The notes under the pieces: generated by a model
Database searches by the model: none
What the model was told of the DNA's origin: nothing
The model's input: only the letters and a program-made list of their open reading frames with translations
In this document: piece by piece, positions 23,136 through 24,951 of the stretch
Position numbering within the stretch: position 1 is the first letter of the stretch
Layout of the letters: every line of letters starts with the position of its first letter
Program-made: the position numbers and the translations under genes
From: Woeseia sp037968755
GTDB lineage: Bacteria > Pseudomonadota > Gammaproteobacteria > Steroidobacterales > Woeseiaceae
Length of the DNA: 24,951 nucleotides
Assembly (NCBI GenBank): GCA_037968755.1
Contig: JBBKWB010000049.1
Span: forward strand, 1 to 24,951
Direction of reading: 5' to 3'

Positions 23136-24951
23136 ACGAAGCACAAGCCCTCAGAAAAACAACAAAAACCAAGTCCCACGGTATCGCTGGTCGGGCAGCT
23201 CTTGCCGCCGGCAGTGTCTGCATTCTTCTCGCCAGCCCAACAATGGCTGTCGAACTCAGCGATATCCGCGTTGACTCAAAACTGGGCCAGCCATTACGTG
23301 CCAGCATTGCCTATGCGCTCGGGCCTAACGAGCAAATCGCGGAACACTGTGTGTACCTCCGGGCAGGACTACCCAACGCGGCGATTCCGACCATTAGCCG
23401 AGCCACTGCCACCTTGCGCGGTAACCAGATCATCCTGCGTGGCAATACGCCGCTGCGGGAACCGATGTTGGGCTTGCAGCTCGCCATCGATTGCCCGTAC
23501 ACGGCAAAATTGCAACGCGACTACATGTTGCTCCTTGATCTACCGGGCACAGTTGAAACCACTGCAGCACCAGTCAATGAAACCCAGGCTGCACCAACGG
23601 CGAGTGCCAATAGACCAGTCAACACTGAAGTTACGGCGCGCCGCACCACAGTACGCAACTCCGCGACCCGGACTGCAACCCGCAGCGTGCCTACGACAGT
23701 TGTCGAAGGCGACCGCTATCAGGTCATGCCGGGCGATACGTTGTCCGAAATCGTTTCGCGAATCGAGAATCGCCAACTCAACCTTTGGAATTCGGTTGAC
23801 GCAATTTATTCCGCCAATCCGCACGCATTCACCGATCAGAACATGGATCGCCTGATTGCCGGTTCAACTTTGATCATTCCGCAGCAAGTCACCGGTGCTG
23901 CCAGAACAACTTCCGAATCAGTTGCCAGCCGCCCGGTAAATGACGCTGCCAGCACCAGCCGAAGCTACGCAGGTGCTAATGATGGCACGAGCGCGGCTCC
24001 CGTCCGCGAACAGGCCCCTCGGCCAGCAGTGCAGGTTCGTTCTCCGGTATCTGCAGCGAAAAACGTGCCGGTCGACGTGGCACAACTAACCGATGCGAGT
24101 CGTACGCTCCCGACGCCTGCTGCAACCGTTGTTGTCGAAGAAGCTCCGGCAGCCGCCCCGGTTGTAAGTATCCCGGAAACCCGAATTGTGCAACGTCAGC
24201 CTCAACCTGTACCGGTTGTAGAAACCGAAAGCAACGAGTCCGCTCGGAGTTGGTTGGTGTGGCTAGGCGGTGCAGGCGTAGCCATTTTCCTCGGCTTGCT
24301 GTTATTCGGCAGACGCTTTCGTGATCGCGTTGCCGCGTCGTACGGTCTGGACGAGACACAGATTAATGAAGATCTGCATCGCCGTAGTAGCGATCGCGGC
24401 GAGACCATCGAAACCGACGAGCTGGGCTTGAGTGAGATTGGCACGCCGACGGACTCGCTGGGTCTGGACGGCGATCTCGGCGACGGCAGTGGCTTTGAAG
24501 GCAGCGACGATATTGACGTTGCGCTTGACTACGGCTTTTCGTCGTCCGGCAACTACGGCGACGAAATTAATGCCGGAAAATTGCAGCAAGCTGCGGCAGA
24601 AGGCAAAACGAAAATCATGCCACCACGCCAAATGACCGTGCAGCCTGCCGAAGAGGAGCATACCGGCTACGACATGTCGATGGTTGTTGATGTCACCAAG
24701 CAAAACTTTGGCAGCGCAGCGACAACCCGCGACCTGCAGGCCATCCAGGTAGAGCCATTAGAATCCTCGGTCAAGTCCAGCAACTCGCTTGACCTTACGA
24801 CTGAATTTGACCATCGCGTTCTCGAGCAGGACTATCAGGACGAATTCTCGGCGACTCAGATTCAGAACATGGAAATCGAAGAAGCCGCGCGCGAGCTGCA
24901 GGCGCGACTCGGTCAGATAGACACGGATCCCAGCGAAATATCGATGGCTGG
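23132..24951 (+). CDS. Second FimV-type LysM protein (3' end beyond the window)
   Basis: The frame is open from GTG 23132 to the window edge: 606 codons with no stop. GGAG (23121-23124) lies 7 bp before the start. A signal peptide (about residues 1-39, ending SPTMA) precedes a FimV-type N-terminal domain (VELSDIRVDSKLGQPLRASI) that aligns with the same region of FimV. It contains Cys73 and Cys121, which could form a disulfide. Next come a Thr/Arg/Ala-rich linker, a LysM domain (about 195-250, YQVMPGDTLSEIVSRI), a long Pro/Ala linker, a membrane helix (374-393, SWLVWLGGAGVAIFLG) and an acidic cytoplasmic region. The layout matches FimV, so it is a probable paralogue or FimV-like hub. It lies directly downstream of fimX and a CRP-type site. 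Confidence 0.88.
   Translation, partial: MNEAQALRKTTKTKSHGIAGRAALAAGSVCILLASPTMAVELSDIRVDSKLGQPLRASIAYALGPNEQIAEHCVYLRAGLPNAAIPTISRATATLRGNQIILRGNTPLREPMLGLQLAIDCPYTAKLQRDYMLLLDLPGTVETTAAPVNETQAAPTASANRPVNTEVTARRTTVRNSATRTATRSVPTTVVEGDRYQVMPGDTLSEIVSRIENRQLNLWNSVDAIYSANPHAFTDQNMDRLIAGSTLIIPQQVTGAARTTSESVASRPVNDAASTSRSYAGANDGTSAAPVREQAPRPAVQVRSPVSAAKNVPVDVAQLTDASRTLPTPAATVVVEEAPAAAPVVSIPETRIVQRQPQPVPVVETESNESARSWLVWLGGAGVAIFLGLLLFGRRFRDRVAASYGLDETQINEDLHRRSSDRGETIETDELGLSEIGTPTDSLGLDGDLGDGSGFEGSDDIDVALDYGFSSSGNYGDEINAGKLQQAAAEGKTKIMPPRQMTVQPAEEEHTGYDMSMVVDVTKQNFGSAATTRDLQAIQVEPLESSVKSSNSLDLTTEFDHRVLEQDYQDEFSATQIQNMEIEEAARELQARLGQIDTDPSEISMA

Noticed and set aside
23202..23855. A 217-codon plus-strand open frame rich in Arg, Pro and Ser
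   Set aside because: It is a +1 frame shadow of the second FimV-type gene, whose own frame has a signal peptide, a FimV-type domain, LysM and a membrane helix.

Overview
The window reads as a stretch of chromosome from a gammaproteobacterium. The order asd-fimV-truA-accD-folC-dedD(SPOR)-cvpA-purF is the arrangement I recall from Pseudomonas and related groups. The presence of EpmA, EF-P, LpxH, MiaE, FimV and a FimX-type protein fits the same class. I cannot name the genus. No insertion sequence, prophage, CRISPR array or obvious horizontally acquired island is visible.

Layout. Positions 42-314 (minus strand) hold three tRNA genes, Pro(TGG)-Arg(TCT)-His(GTG), behind a strong sigma70-like promoter. 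On the plus strand, 492-1811 carries a periplasmic cyclophilin and lpxH. On the minus strand, 1816-3647 carries miaE and a kinase that fuses a degenerate receiver to a Ser/Thr protein kinase domain; the two overlap by 10 bp. A long minus-strand block (3776-16365) follows, read right to left: prmB, aroC, asd, fimV, truA, accD, folC, a SPOR-domain protein, cvpA, purF. A clear rho-independent terminator separates fimV from truA. A promoter with a structured leader precedes fimV, and a weaker promoter candidate precedes the SPOR gene.

From 16514 to 19947 a plus-strand set carries a SCO1/SenC protein, a PCu(A)C copper chaperone, psd, epmA and the free-methionine-sulfoxide reductase msrC. The first four overlap by 1, 1 and 4 bp. 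The efp gene, which encodes the protein that EpmA modifies, lies convergent to msrC, and the two coding ends overlap by 8 bp.

The right end (20830-24951) is the most distinctive part. It carries a FimX-like protein with degenerate receiver, PAS, degenerate GGDEF and degenerate EAL domains. A textbook CRP/Vfr-type palindrome follows, then a possible 16-codon leader ORF, then a second FimV-type LysM protein that runs off the window. Together with the canonical fimV 10 kb away and the pseudoreceiver kinase, this suggests a regulatory locus for type IV pili or cell polarity that joins c-di-GMP sensing, cAMP control and peptidoglycan-binding hub proteins. The individual families are recognisable. 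The combination, and any functional coupling between them, is inference.
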